In this document: piece by piece, positions 55,184-63,937 of the stretch
How the letters are laid out: each line of letters opens with the position of its first letter
How positions within the stretch are numbered: position 1 is the stretch's first letter
Assembly (NCBI RefSeq): GCF_014652715.1
Contig: NZ_BMZI01000001.1
Location: forward strand, 677,600-741,599
Direction of reading: 5' to 3'
Length of the DNA: 64,000 nucleotides
Origin: Salinicola rhizosphaerae
GTDB taxonomy: Bacteria > Pseudomonadota > Gammaproteobacteria > Pseudomonadales > Halomonadaceae
Notes under the pieces: model-generated
What the model was told of the DNA's origin: nothing
Seen by the model: the letters and a program-made list of their open reading frames with translations, nothing else
Databases searched by the model: none
Translations under genes and position numbers: made by a program

Positions 55184-57535
55184 TCAGCGCAGCGAAAAAT
55201 CTTCATGGATCAGCGTCAGATTCGGGTGATAGGCCGGGTCATCGAACAGCCGATGACGCCAGCGCCTGCGCATGTACTCCGCTTCACTGGCGGCGCGTGC
55301 ACGCTTGACGCTGGTGTCGTCGGCACCGCGAGAGACCGACTCGTGGTGAACGAGCTCGGCGAATGGCGTCCACAGATTGCGCAGCCCGAGTTCGTCGACC
55401 TTCAGGCAGAAATCGACGTCGTTGAAGGCGACCGCGAGGTTCTCCTCGTCCAGCCCCCCCACCGCATCGAACGTTTCACGGCGAACCACCAGGCAGGCAG
55501 CGGTCACCGCCGAGTAGTTCTGCACGACGTGAAGCCGAGTGAAATAACCGGGTTCGTGGCGCGAGAAGTACTTGTGCGCGTGGCCGGCGACACCGCCGAC
55601 ACCCAGCACTACGCCCGCATGCTGAATCGTGCCGTTGGGGTAATAGAGCTTCGCGCCGACACACCCGATGTCGGGTCGCATGGCTTGAGCGACCATCTCC
55701 TCCAGCCAATCGCCGTGAAGTGGCTCGACGTCGTTGTTGAGCAACCCGATCACCTCGCCATTCGCCTGGCGGGCGCCGAAATTGTTGATCGCCGAGTAAT
55801 TGAACGGATGCGGCCACCGCAGGACCCGAACCCGCGCATCGCGCTGAATATCCGAGAGAAACGCCAGCGTCTCCGGGCACGTCGAGCCGTTGTCGAGGAT
55901 CAACACCTCGAGTCGCGGATAGCGGGTCTTGTCCAGAATCGCTTCGAGGCAAGGCCGCAACATGGCGATCTGATCACGCGTCGGAATCAGCAGACTGACC
56001 AGCGGTGCGGGGTCCGGCAGTGGCCAGCGAACACGATAGGTATTGGGAAACCTGCCGTGCTCGATGCGGGCACCGGGCGCCGTCCGCGCCAGGTGATCGC
56101 CTACGGCTTTCAGCCCTGCCTCGGCCGTGTAGCGCTTGGCCAGCGCTGCGCTGGCCGTCGAATCTCGCCCCGCATGCCAGTGGTAGAGCACCTGAGGAAT
56201 TCTCACGATCTGTTCGGCACGAGCATCGGCGGTCACGCGCAGCGCCAGGTCGTGATCCTGGCTCCCCTCGTATCCTTGGCGAAAGCCGCCCACCGCCGTG
56301 ATCCGTTCACGTCGATAGACGCCAAGGTGAGAAACGTAGTTCTGCCCCAGCAACAGATCCGGATTCCAGGCGGGCTTGAAATGCGGCTCGTAGCGGTTGC
56401 CAGAAGCATCCACCTTGTCTTCGTCGCTGTAGAGCAAGACCGCATTCGGCGTGAGCTGAAGAGCTTCGACCACATGATAGAGCGCTGTCGGCCGCAGCTG
56501 ATCGTCATGATCGAGCAGTGCCACGAACTCGCCTTTCGCCAGCGCCAGCGCGCTGTTGCTGGCCGCACAGATATGACCGTTGCGGGGGCGAAACTCGATC
56601 TCGATCCGTGAGTCCAGCGCTGCCGCCTGCTTCAGCAACGCGTGAATTCGGGGATTTCTGGAGGCATCGTCGGCGATGCAGAGCTGCCAGTTCGGATAGG
56701 CCTGCCCTCTCACCGAGTCCAGGCAGCGCTCGAGATCAGCCGGCTTCGGGTCGTGGACAGGCAGGACGATCGAGACGAGCGGCCGATAGGTGAACGCGGC
56801 CATACGCGTCTGCAGGTCTTCCGGAGACAGCACCGGCTGCTGCGTCAGCCATTCGCGGTAGCTCTGGCGTGCGCAGTGGCGTACAAACGTCTCTTCGTAC
56901 TGATGCAGCGCCAGCTCGCGCCAGGCGAGCCCGTCCTCGCAAGCCTGCTGTTTGAGTCTCTCGATCACCCGATGCTTGGGCGTTTCGAGCCAATCCTGGT
57001 GAAGATTGGCGAGCCGCTGTGCCAGGCGGTCATGGGCGAAACCCGGTGTCAGCCAGATCAGGCGAAAACGGTCGACCTTGAACTGCCCCGCGGTCTCCAA
57101 CGGGTCGAGCCGCAGCGCCCGAGTGCCCGGTTTGATGAAGCAGAGTCTTTTGGAGATACGACCCGGCCGCAGAGTGAGATAGTGACTCTCGGCTTCATTG
57201 AATCCGGCGCCGGTATCGACGTACAGGCGAATCGATGCGCTTGGCTGATCATGTCGGATTGATACCTCGAGCATGTTCCAGCCCGGCAGCGGCAGCTGAC
57301 CACGACAGGCGAATTGCGGGTCGTTATCGAGTGATCGCCATTCGTAGCCCTGGCCACTGTCATCATCGCCAACAACACCGTCCCTCTCGAGACCGGTGGA
57401 GACGCGTTCCAGCTGATGAATGGCCTTGAGCCGCGGCTGGCAGACCAGCCGCATCGTGCCGATCAGCGCAAGCCACCGATACCAGGCATCAGTCTGGTAT
57501 CTTGGCGCGCGAAAGGGTGGCAATAATCGTGTCAT
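55184..57535 (-). CDS. Bifunctional GT2-GT2 glycosyltransferase
   Basis: A 783-residue protein with two GT2 domains in tandem. Domain one (about 250-430) opens with LVSIVLPVHD and has the motif LLDHDDQLRP (341-350) and YSDEDKVD. Domain two (about 510-720) opens with LVSLLIPTRD and has LLNNDVEPLHGDWLEEM. An N-terminal beta-rich segment (1-170) may be a carbohydrate-binding module. Such tandem GT2 enzymes build the repeat of O-antigens or capsules, often chain-extending with two sugars. The ATG at 57533-57535 has GAGGTGA six bases upstream; 15 codons before it are ignored. It starts 10 bases after the sulfotransferase fusion. Confidence 0.85.
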   Translation of the reverse strand: MTRLLPPFRAPRYQTDAWYRWLALIGTMRLVCQPRLKAIHQLERVSTGLERDGVVGDDDSGQGYEWRSLDNDPQFACRGQLPLPGWNMLEVSIRHDQPSASIRLYVDTGAGFNEAESHYLTLRPGRISKRLCFIKPGTRALRLDPLETAGQFKVDRFRLIWLTPGFAHDRLAQRLANLHQDWLETPKHRVIERLKQQACEDGLAWRELALHQYEETFVRHCARQSYREWLTQQPVLSPEDLQTRMAAFTYRPLVSIVLPVHDPKPADLERCLDSVRGQAYPNWQLCIADDASRNPRIHALLKQAAALDSRIEIEFRPRNGHICAASNSALALAKGEFVALLDHDDQLRPTALYHVVEALQLTPNAVLLYSDEDKVDASGNRYEPHFKPAWNPDLLLGQNYVSHLGVYRRERITAVGGFRQGYEGSQDHDLALRVTADARAEQIVRIPQVLYHWHAGRDSTASAALAKRYTAEAGLKAVGDHLARTAPGARIEHGRFPNTYRVRWPLPDPAPLVSLLIPTRDQIAMLRPCLEAILDKTRYPRLEVLILDNGSTCPETLAFLSDIQRDARVRVLRWPHPFNYSAINNFGARQANGEVIGLLNNDVEPLHGDWLEEMVAQAMRPDIGCVGAKLYYPNGTIQHAGVVLGVGGVAGHAHKYFSRHEPGYFTRLHVVQNYSAVTAACLVVRRETFDAVGGLDEENLAVAFNDVDFCLKVDELGLRNLWTPFAELVHHESVSRGADDTSVKRARAASEAEYMRRRWRHRLFDDPAYHPNLTLIHEDFSLR

Positions 57536-57545
57536 GGCCTTCACC

Positions 57546-59405
57546 TCATGGCTCCAGCGATGTCTGCGGTTGCTCGACACACTCGATCTGCAGGCTGCCG
57601 AGCGATTGCTGCGTCATGATCGTGCGCACGTCCACTTTGTCACCCGGCTTGGCCTTCAGCGGCAGATGAAATCCGACATAAGCACCGCGGGGAGCCCCCC
57701 AGCGCAAAAACCCGGGACGCAGCGCGTTCGCCAGACATCGCCCGACTCGCTGGTCGTTGACCCTAACCTCCAGCTCGACAGGACTGTCATCCTCCGACCA
57801 CCATGCCCAGCCCACCACGCGGTCAGCCTGGCACTGCTGAATCGCGCCGTGCGCGAACGGCTGTCCCGATGCCCGAAGCGCGACACGCCGCGAGAATATC
57901 TCCTCGGCACGTGCATACAGCTCGAAGTCCTGACCGTTGAGCCGACGAATCGCCTGCTCATCCTCCGGCTCGATGTCATAGATATGATCGACGCTGGCGT
58001 GACCGAGGTTCTCGGCCATGTTCTCGATGTCCCACCCATAGAGCGCGTTGAGCAGCTCGAGTGATTCCGCGTAGCGCTCGGTCAGTCCGATCAGGCCAAG
58101 CGCCTCCAGTCGCGTCGCTTCCAGAAAACTGCTCTGGCGATTGATCATGTCGCGACGCTGATAAAATGCGGAAAAGCTGTCCTCGAAACCGTGGTGGCGA
58201 ACGAAGTGGTGATACTCCGACGCCAGGCGTTGAAGCGGCTCGCGCACGAACGCAAAGCAGTTTCGCAGCCCGGCCAGATGGGCGTATTTTTCGAGCTTCA
58301 CGTGCCCGCCGAGCATCTGGACGCCGCGCGCCTCCATGATCTGCCAAAGACGCCACATGTCGCGGCGCTGGTAAGCCCAATGGGTCACGTCCGGCGCGGT
58401 CTCGCGCTGCGTTTCGCCGTAATCGTGCCAGACCTTCCCGTCGCCCAGCGCCTCCTTGGCGCCCAGACGAAAGCTCGTCCCGGCCGTCTTCGGAATGTGC
58501 ACGAAGAACCGAGGCGGCCTCGGGTGCGCATCGCTCTCGGGAGCGAGATCGTGAGCATCCTGCGCCACGCGCTTGAGCAACGCGGGTGAGAGACTCACCC
58601 GCTCCTCGTTCATGTCGTGGTTGTGGAAGTAGTCCAGATCCCGCCTGTTGTCGGACGTCAGGTTATTGGACGCCATGTTGGCGCGTCCTCGCGGCATCTT
58701 GGTATCGACGAACTCCTCGAACGACTTGATGTTGTAGTGATAGACCTTGATCGGCGTATCGATGACCGCCTCGGTGCGGCCGGCATCGGCCTTGGCGCCG
58801 AGAAACTCGGCAGCCTCGCCCTTGCCCGTGAGATAGCGATATCCCGGCTTGAGCTTCGCGGTGTGGGCGGTCATCGACTCGACATGTGCCGGTTTGACGA
58901 TCGACTTGACGTGACGATTCACCGCTCTATCGCAGCGACTGGCGAGCGAGAAGCGAGCGAGGACGCCTCCCGGCTGGCGGAACTGCATGCCGGCGGAGCC
59001 GAAGATGCGCCAGTTGATCGCCACAGCACCGACGTCATCCGGCGCCAGCAGCGGTTCGAGCCATTCCAGCGGACGATCGCAGTAGGGATGCACGATGAAT
59101 TCGTCGACGTCGATGAACGTCAAGTAGCGAACCTCTGTACCCCAGGTCTCCAGCACGTGCTGGTACCACAGCGTCTGCGCGCGGTCTTCGGGCGTCCACC
59201 TTTCGGTGGTGACCAGCCCCTGAGACTGCCATTTGGAGAGAAGAAGCTCTGTCCCGTCGTCGCTGCCGTTATCGGCGATGTAGAAGTGCTCGAAACCGAT
59301 CAGCCGGTGATAGGCAATCCACTCGGCAAGGTATTGCCACTCGTTCTTGACGATGGCAACGATGGCATGGCGATAACGCGGTCCACGACTATGGCGTGCT
59401 TTCAT
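57546..59405 (-). CDS. Glycosyltransferase-sulfotransferase fusion
   Basis: A 619-residue fusion. Residues 10-270 are a GT92-like (Glyco_tranf_2_4) domain: AIVAIVKNEWQYLAEWIAYH, YIADNGSDDGT and the metal motif FIDVDEF (97-103). Residues 298-510 are a PAPS-dependent sulfotransferase: the 5'-phosphosulfate loop is FVHIPKTAGTSF (301-312), and the 3'-phosphate motif is FVREPLQRLASEYHHF (386-401). The remaining 100 residues are beta-rich (VVGWAWWSEDDSPVELEV). One protein could add a sugar and sulfate it. It overlaps the 59389 gene by 17 bases. No PAPS-synthesis genes are in the window. Confidence 0.82.
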   Translation of the reverse strand: MKARHSRGPRYRHAIVAIVKNEWQYLAEWIAYHRLIGFEHFYIADNGSDDGTELLLSKWQSQGLVTTERWTPEDRAQTLWYQHVLETWGTEVRYLTFIDVDEFIVHPYCDRPLEWLEPLLAPDDVGAVAINWRIFGSAGMQFRQPGGVLARFSLASRCDRAVNRHVKSIVKPAHVESMTAHTAKLKPGYRYLTGKGEAAEFLGAKADAGRTEAVIDTPIKVYHYNIKSFEEFVDTKMPRGRANMASNNLTSDNRRDLDYFHNHDMNEERVSLSPALLKRVAQDAHDLAPESDAHPRPPRFFVHIPKTAGTSFRLGAKEALGDGKVWHDYGETQRETAPDVTHWAYQRRDMWRLWQIMEARGVQMLGGHVKLEKYAHLAGLRNCFAFVREPLQRLASEYHHFVRHHGFEDSFSAFYQRRDMINRQSSFLEATRLEALGLIGLTERYAESLELLNALYGWDIENMAENLGHASVDHIYDIEPEDEQAIRRLNGQDFELYARAEEIFSRRVALRASGQPFAHGAIQQCQADRVVGWAWWSEDDSPVELEVRVNDQRVGRCLANALRPGFLRWGAPRGAYVGFHLPLKAKPGDKVDVRTIMTQQSLGSLQIECVEQPQTSLEP

Positions 59406-60480
59406 CAGCTTTCATTCCCAGGCAACGAGAACTCGACGCGGTCGAGCCCAGCACCGGGCCAACATCCACTCGATCACGGTAAATGAACCGAGTAATGGCC
59501 CGAATCTTTCGATCGGTAATGGCTTCACCGAAGACGTCGGCCGCTTCGGCAAGACTTTTGAACTGCGGCTGGCTTGATGTGCAGGCCGCAAATAGCGCTT
59601 CGGCGAAATCATGAGCGATTACCGGCTCCCCCATCGTTTCCCCCATCGGCTCGTCATTGGCGGCTTCTGGCGTGTCGTGGGGCGAGCCCTTTGCCGCCGC
59701 TCGCGTCAGCGCCCGTCGCATCGGTCCGGTCAGCCGCTCACGAAACTGGTCGGGGTTGCGCAGCGGCACGTGATAGACGCAAGCTCCGCTCTGCTCGACG
59801 AAACCCGCGGCCAGCGGGTCAGGCTCGACCGGCACATCCTTCTCGCCGCGGAATGCCTGGTGATAGGCCATGTGCACGCGGGTCGCCGGGCGTTTGCGAA
59901 ACAGCACCTTGTGTCGGCTGTTCTCGCGGCTGTCGACACACAGATAGTCACCGGCCAGAAACTGCGCGCTCAAATCCTGTTGCCGATAGCGATCGACGCT
60001 GCTCGCCCGCTTTGGAATCAGGTTGAGCCAGGGCAGTGCAAAGCACTCCGTCGCCGCGCCCCATTTCGTGCCCATGGGCAGCGTGCTCAGAAACGCCGCG
60101 TGAAATTCACCAATCGTCGGGTAACGCCCGAGCGACAGAAATTCATCGGCATCGAAGCAATAGACGAAATTGTCCTCGTCACCGTCGAGAAACAGCGAAA
60201 GCGCCCGGTTGACATAGAACGCCTTGCGCCGCCCGAAATGACCGCGACTCTCGAGCTCCACCAGGTCGATTTCGACCTCTGGAAATGCGCCGCGCAGCCG
60301 GTCGATGCAGCGACGCAGGAACTCGTGCTCCAGGTAGCTGATCACGATCAAGCGTTGAAAACCGAGTCGCGCATGATGCAGAAGCGACGACCAGACAATA
60401 TCGCTTTCGCCACGCACCATCGTCAGCGCCGTGAAGCGAGCGGCTCTGGCGATGGGGTCGACACGGGAGTACGCCGGCAC
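59389..60480 (-). CDS. Glycosyltransferase, DADEF type (GT92/GT2-like), copy 2
   Basis: A 363-residue predicted glycosyltransferase, a paralogue of the 53086 product: FTALTMVRGESDIVWSSLLHHARLGF, YCFDADEFLSLG, FGRRKAFYVNRALSLFL, RVHMAYHQAF and ACVYHVPLRNPDQF. The C-terminal 60 residues, with an acidic patch EAANDEPMGETMGEP, differ from copy 1. It starts nine bases after the RgpF-HAD gene and overlaps the fusion gene downstream, so the three are one operon. Confidence 0.75.
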   Translation of the reverse strand: MPAYSRVDPIARAARFTALTMVRGESDIVWSSLLHHARLGFQRLIVISYLEHEFLRRCIDRLRGAFPEVEIDLVELESRGHFGRRKAFYVNRALSLFLDGDEDNFVYCFDADEFLSLGRYPTIGEFHAAFLSTLPMGTKWGAATECFALPWLNLIPKRASSVDRYRQQDLSAQFLAGDYLCVDSRENSRHKVLFRKRPATRVHMAYHQAFRGEKDVPVEPDPLAAGFVEQSGACVYHVPLRNPDQFRERLTGPMRRALTRAAAKGSPHDTPEAANDEPMGETMGEPVIAHDFAEALFAACTSSQPQFKSLAEAADVFGEAITDRKIRAITRFIYRDRVDVGPVLGSTASSSRCLGMKADESTP

Positions 60481-60488
60481 TTGATCGG

Positions 60489-62855
60489 TTACTCGCCGAT
60501 GAACGGATTACGGCCGACTTCGCTGATCAGGCGGCCCCATTTCAAGATCTGCATCTCGTCGAGCGCATCGGCGCCATGCAAGACGCTCGGGAAACCCAGG
60601 GCCTGCCATTTATCCATCGGATGCAGGATATGGAACGTGGTCAGCCCGAGATCCCCAGGCATCTGCGCGTCCGCCACCACGTTGTCACCGATATGCAGAT
60701 GACGGGTGATGCCCTCGTTGGCCAGGTCCTGTTTCACCTTGTGCCACATCGTGCCGTTGTCCTTGCGCGCCTGCTCCTCGCTGGACACCATCAGGCGATA
60801 AGCAGCGGCCACCCCGGCCTTGCGCAACATCAACCCGACCTGCTCTCGGTTGTAGTAGCTGTCAGAGATCACCCAGAGAATGTGTCCCTGAGCCGACAGA
60901 TGGTTGAACAGCTCGACCATTTCGTCCTTGGGTCGGATCATCTCGAGATCCAGCTCGTACTCCTGATCCATCCATAACTGGCCTTCCTGCCGAGAGACAT
61001 CCAGAAGATCGGCGATCTCGTCATACACGGCTTCGATGCGCACGTCGCCCTGGAAATTGGCGCGCTTTCTCAGTGTCGATTCCGCGTCGTTCCGCAGTTT
61101 CACGAAAGCCTGGGCCGAGCTGACCAGCCCTTGCTCGGCCAGTCGCTTGCCAAGTTTCAGCTTGGCGTAGTCCGGAATCGTGTATTCGCGGCGGACCAAG
61201 GTATCGAAGACATCGAAGCTGATGCAGGCATGCGCCTGAATACTCGCCTGATGCTGCTCGAGACGGCCGTGATAGCTCGCGGTGATGTAGCCGTTGTCCG
61301 TGGTGAACTGCCCGGTCGGCGGGTAGAAGAACAGCTGGCGGTAGCCGAGATTTTCGGCCAGTGGCCCAAGCACCCGTTCCAGGGCATGAAGCATCGAGTT
61401 GTCGTTCGGCAGGGGTTCTTCCGGGAAGTCTTCGTAGGTCCATGACTGATCGAGAACGCCCTTCATCGCCCCGGGGCGAGACCAGAACATGCCGCCGGCC
61501 GGGTAGCTCAGGAATTCCGGGATATGGCCGAGCCCCAGTTTCTGCTGCCACTCGCGCATGAAGCCCTTGTTCATGGTCTGGTGATTGACCCAGGAAGGCA
61601 TCATCCAGAACGTGGTCGGGTAGTAGAGGCCCAGCGTATCGTCGGCCGCGAAGGCGTTCAGCAGCCGCGTGATGACCGACGGATCGCGCAGCAGGTATTC
61701 GATCAGATACTCCGCCCACTGGGTCTGCTCCTTGCCCGAGTAGAGGGATTTCTTCGAATGGAGGTGGCAGAAAAGATCGTACTCTTGCAGTGCGTCACCG
61801 TACTCGACCAGCACCGGACCGAAATTGCGTCCACGATTGGGAACGACGCGCGTTTCGAGCTTGTTGACCTTGGCATGATCGCCAAAGGCAGCCTGAGCAT
61901 GCGCTTCGAAGTCCGCGCTGGCGAGCGTCAGGAGAACGTCGACCTTGACCGGGAAGCGTGCGATCGCCTGGGCGAAGCGATCGAGGAAGTCGGGGTAGAA
62001 GACGTGCAGACAAAGCGCCACCTTGAGCTCGCCGGCCGCCTCGCTCAAGGTCGAGCCGGGGGCGACGATCTCGCGCGGGAACCAGCGCACCGTCGCCGGC
62101 ACGTGCTGACGGCCTTCGCTCCGGCCGTGCAGCAGATAGTGCTGCAGCGGACTCTGCTGGGCATGGAAGACATCGATGTACATGCGATGATAGGTTTCGC
62201 TATCGAAACCGGGAGACGGATTCACCGGGGCGAATTGCGACTTCCTGATGTAATCGTCGAATGCCTCGCGCTGCGTCGCGAAGCGCAAGCCGTAGGTCGC
62301 CTGATACCAGGTGGGATCAAACAGCCCAGAACTCACCGCATCCATGAATGCCTGACTCATCATGGCGGCGTGGGCACCACCATCGCCCTGGGTGTCCCCG
62401 AGCGGCAGCGGTTCCTCGAGCGGCGATGCCAACTCCGGGCTCGGTGAAGCGGCTGGCTCTACCAGCGCTGACGTCTCGGCGCGCGAGCCGGACTCATCAG
62501 CGGCTTCGGCCTCTTCTTCCGGAGGTGGCGTTTCGGGGATCGTCAGTCCAAATCCGGGACGAGCATCAGCGGTCACGGCGTCATCATTGACAGCGAGCGA
62601 CTCATCATTGACAGCGACCGACTCATCGACGATGACCGTCTCGGTAATGGTGATAAGGCTCTTCTCCTCGAGCGTCGGCGCTTCGCCGGCGGCCTCATCC
62701 CCACGTGCTTCGGCGCCCTCTTTCTCCGGCACGACGACGTTGTCATCGAGTCCGAGAAATTCGTCCGTCTCCAGCCGCTTTCGACGCGACTGGCCGTTGA
62801 GCTGTGTCTGGAACAGCCACGGTAGTAGCGAGATCATTTTTCCAGCTGGTTTCAT
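60489..62855 (-). CDS. RgpF-like glycan protein with C-terminal HAD domain
   Basis: A 788-residue multidomain protein. Residues 35-165 are an acidic, low-complexity linker containing the doubled phrase DESVAVNDESLAVND. Residues 275-530 match rhamnan synthesis protein F (VVPNRGRNFGPVLVEYG, FCHLHSKKSLY, YPAGGMFWSRP), a rhamnosyltransferase-associated family. Residues 545-760 are a HAD fold (SFDVFDTLV with nucleophile Asp548, ISDSYYNREQ, LHIGDN). The second half resembles the N-terminal module of COG5610; its usual partner module is encoded by the next gene upstream (62891). Function in rhamnose-containing glycan synthesis is inferred from the RgpF part. Confidence 0.8.
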   Translation of the reverse strand: MKPAGKMISLLPWLFQTQLNGQSRRKRLETDEFLGLDDNVVVPEKEGAEARGDEAAGEAPTLEEKSLITITETVIVDESVAVNDESLAVNDDAVTADARPGFGLTIPETPPPEEEAEAADESGSRAETSALVEPAASPSPELASPLEEPLPLGDTQGDGGAHAAMMSQAFMDAVSSGLFDPTWYQATYGLRFATQREAFDDYIRKSQFAPVNPSPGFDSETYHRMYIDVFHAQQSPLQHYLLHGRSEGRQHVPATVRWFPREIVAPGSTLSEAAGELKVALCLHVFYPDFLDRFAQAIARFPVKVDVLLTLASADFEAHAQAAFGDHAKVNKLETRVVPNRGRNFGPVLVEYGDALQEYDLFCHLHSKKSLYSGKEQTQWAEYLIEYLLRDPSVITRLLNAFAADDTLGLYYPTTFWMMPSWVNHQTMNKGFMREWQQKLGLGHIPEFLSYPAGGMFWSRPGAMKGVLDQSWTYEDFPEEPLPNDNSMLHALERVLGPLAENLGYRQLFFYPPTGQFTTDNGYITASYHGRLEQHQASIQAHACISFDVFDTLVRREYTIPDYAKLKLGKRLAEQGLVSSAQAFVKLRNDAESTLRKRANFQGDVRIEAVYDEIADLLDVSRQEGQLWMDQEYELDLEMIRPKDEMVELFNHLSAQGHILWVISDSYYNREQVGLMLRKAGVAAAYRLMVSSEEQARKDNGTMWHKVKQDLANEGITRHLHIGDNVVADAQMPGDLGLTTFHILHPMDKWQALGFPSVLHGADALDEMQILKWGRLISEVGRNPFIGE
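62581..62622. repeat. Two tandem 21-bp repeats in the RgpF-HAD gene
   Basis: Two 21-bp copies, 62581-62601 and 62602-62622, differ at a single base. They encode seven residues each of the acidic linker (N-D-E-S-x-A-V). The frame is kept, so copy-number change would only lengthen or shorten the linker. Confidence 0.85.
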
Positions 62856-62890
62856 GTGAGGCCCCCCGCTCTCTCGTTTATCTTTGGTGT

Positions 62891-63937
62891 TCAGATGGCG
62901 AACATCTGCATCGGATTGATCATGCCATTGCCGGCGATATCGTCATCGACGTTGAACAGGTGCCAGACATCATGTGGAATGCAATTCGGCTTGGTGGCAA
63001 ACACTTCGTAGAGGTCCTGCACATCACCACGGGTGTAAGTCACCCCGTGGCGACGACACATGATGACGTGATCGATGGCGCCATCGAAGACGGTCTTCAA
63101 ATCCTGGAAATGGCGCTGGGTCGCCGCCTCGCGTCCGTAGAAATACTCAAACTCGCCATTGCTCTTCTGACGCATGTCGACCATTTGTCCATGCGGCGCG
63201 GTCAGTAGACATTCGAACAGCAGCGAGCGATCCAGCATCGTGCAGCCCGAGCGCCACCCGACCCCCTCATGGAAGACGCCCTTGAGCAACGCTTGGTGAT
63301 CGCCAACCGCTGTCTCGCCGGGCTTGGTAGCAATGAAGTAGAGCCCTGACGTGTCACGCTTCAACGTGTGGGTGAGTATTTTCTGGATGGTGCCGGAGTA
63401 CCCCAGGTCAAGCATCAAAGGTCTTACGTGGGGATCCGTCAGGCCAGACCGCTCCAGGTAAGCCGTCAGTGCCCGGCGCGTCGGTGATACGACCGTCGTC
63501 AGTGCTTTCAGGTGTGGCGACAGCCATTCGAATACGGTGTCCTTGTCCTTCGGCAGCTCGCAGTTGAAACGCAGGAGCTCGATCGGCAGCGCCGAGAAAA
63601 TCTCGTGGAGCTGAAGGCCAAAGCGCTTGCGCATCAAGTCGAGCACACTGCCGCTGAAGTCGTTGCCCAGGGCCATCCGCGTGATCGTCTCCGATCCCAG
63701 CATGGCGCGAAACAGCAGCGTACGAGAGACCCGCAGGTAGACAGGATCGCGAGGCAGGTCGATCGCGTGGTCTCGCTGCAGCCGTTTGAGCAGTCGGTGG
63801 AAGCACCAGCCCTCGCGTGCCAGACACACCGGAAGATGATCGGCGCCACTCGACTCGATCGCCTCCGCATAGACGTGAAGAGCGGGTCCCAGGAAAGTGG
63901 CTCCGAACTCGTGTAGTGCTCTGCTCTTGGCTTGCAT
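62891..63937 (-). CDS. COG5610-type C-terminal module, stand-alone protein
   Basis: A 348-residue protein whose start (FGATFLGPALHVYAEAIE, then HLPVCLAREGWCFHRLLKRL and PVYLRVSRTLLFRA) corresponds to the region that normally follows the HAD domain in COG5610 proteins of glycan loci, where the pattern is G-P-x-hydrophobic, FLAREG, then YLxVSRRA. Here it is separate, and the HAD domain sits at the end of the 60489 protein, 35 bases downstream. LDLGYSGTIQKIL is also conserved. No catalytic function is established. Its upstream end lies 63 bases from the window edge, so more glycan genes may follow. Confidence 0.65.
   Translation of the reverse strand: MQAKSRALHEFGATFLGPALHVYAEAIESSGADHLPVCLAREGWCFHRLLKRLQRDHAIDLPRDPVYLRVSRTLLFRAMLGSETITRMALGNDFSGSVLDLMRKRFGLQLHEIFSALPIELLRFNCELPKDKDTVFEWLSPHLKALTTVVSPTRRALTAYLERSGLTDPHVRPLMLDLGYSGTIQKILTHTLKRDTSGLYFIATKPGETAVGDHQALLKGVFHEGVGWRSGCTMLDRSLLFECLLTAPHGQMVDMRQKSNGEFEYFYGREAATQRHFQDLKTVFDGAIDHVIMCRRHGVTYTRGDVQDLYEVFATKPNCIPHDVWHLFNVDDDIAGNGMINPMQMFAI

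Noticed and set aside
62581-62622. Possible CRISPR or phage-type repeat
   Set aside because: Only two directly adjacent copies, in frame inside a coding gene, with no spacers or cas genes.
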